Below are positions 63,613 through 64,000 of a stretch of 64,000 nt of DNA, piece by piece (the stretch's first letter is position 1; each line of letters begins with the position of its first letter). The position numbers and the translations under genes are program-made. Source of the DNA: an uncultured Actinomycetes bacterium (lineage in GTDB: Bacteria > Actinomycetota > Acidimicrobiia > Acidimicrobiales > RAAP-2); NCBI GenBank assembly GCA_903873775.1, contig CAIQPR010000010.1, positions 49,117-113,116 on the forward strand. The letters are read 5' to 3'. Below the pieces are notes generated by a model. It was not told the DNA's origin. It ran no database searches and saw nothing but the letters and a program-made list of their open reading frames with translations.

Positions 63613-63783
63613 AAAGAGTGAGGGAGAGATCCCGATCTCAGGTGAACTACGCACCTCGGCCTTCGGGCATGTGCGTTGTCGCTCCTTGAAAACGGAAGAA
63701 CGAGAGCCAAAAGCCAGTACGGACGGCGATGGTCAGCTCTAACTGATCGCGCCGGACGTCATACATGCAGTACAAGTAGTAAG

Positions 63784-63817
63784 CGACTCTTTAACCACAC
63801 CCCCGTGTGGTGAGTCG
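63784..63817 (+). promoter_or_regulatory. leader hairpin containing a boxA-like element
   Basis: CGACTC-TTTA-ACCACAC-CCCC-GTGTGGT-GAGTCG; GACTCTTTAACCA resembles boxA TGCTCTTTAACAA. Confidence 0.55.
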
Positions 63818-63887
63818 TAATGGGAGGTTGGAAATAGAGCACTCCAACCACTCTTCTGATTCTTTGCCACTTCGGTGGTGGAAAATC

Positions 63888-64000
<113 letters not shown>

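Noticed and set aside
63512-63742. 76-aa ORF in the rRNA leader
   Set aside because: Lies within the transcribed, structured rRNA leader; no SD and no protein-like features

Overview
The window is a dense, high-GC chromosomal segment from an actinobacterium. Synteny suggests Acidimicrobiia-like, but that is inference. It carries about 65 protein genes, almost all housekeeping, and ends with the first ~110 nt of a 16S rRNA gene preceded by a structured rRNA leader. The main blocks, in order, are: dnaE 3' end; a menaquinone neighbourhood (menE, menB, menA, menH, menD) interleaved with a sulfatase; ccdA and tyrS; aroC-aroK-aroB-aroQ-efp-nusB; a cytochrome c oxidase block (SCO-fusion, CtaG-like, CuA-like cupredoxin, coxB, ctaD, ctaE); pyrR-pyrB-pyrC-carA-carB-pyrD-pyrF-mihF-gmk-rpoZ-coaBC-metK-priA-def-fmt-rpe-ribD-ribBA-ribH; infC-rpmI-rplT-rRNA methyltransferase-pheS-pheT; and argC-argB-argR-argG-argH. 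I saw no CRISPR array, transposon, prophage, toxin-antitoxin or recognisable defence system, and no convincing tRNA. The most interesting signals are regulatory: a textbook PyrR-binding hairpin abutting the pyrR Shine-Dalgarno, an ARG box on the -10 of an apparently leaderless argC, a candidate AUC start codon for infC, a terminator-like hairpin with a U-run inside the SpoU-type methyltransferase ORF, and a leader before 16S with a perfect palindrome and mutually exclusive folds. Protein-level oddities are a CuA-like protein lacking the second histidine and a polytopic-membrane/SCO fusion. All calls come from reading the sequence and the supplied ORFs; no searches or folding programs were run.
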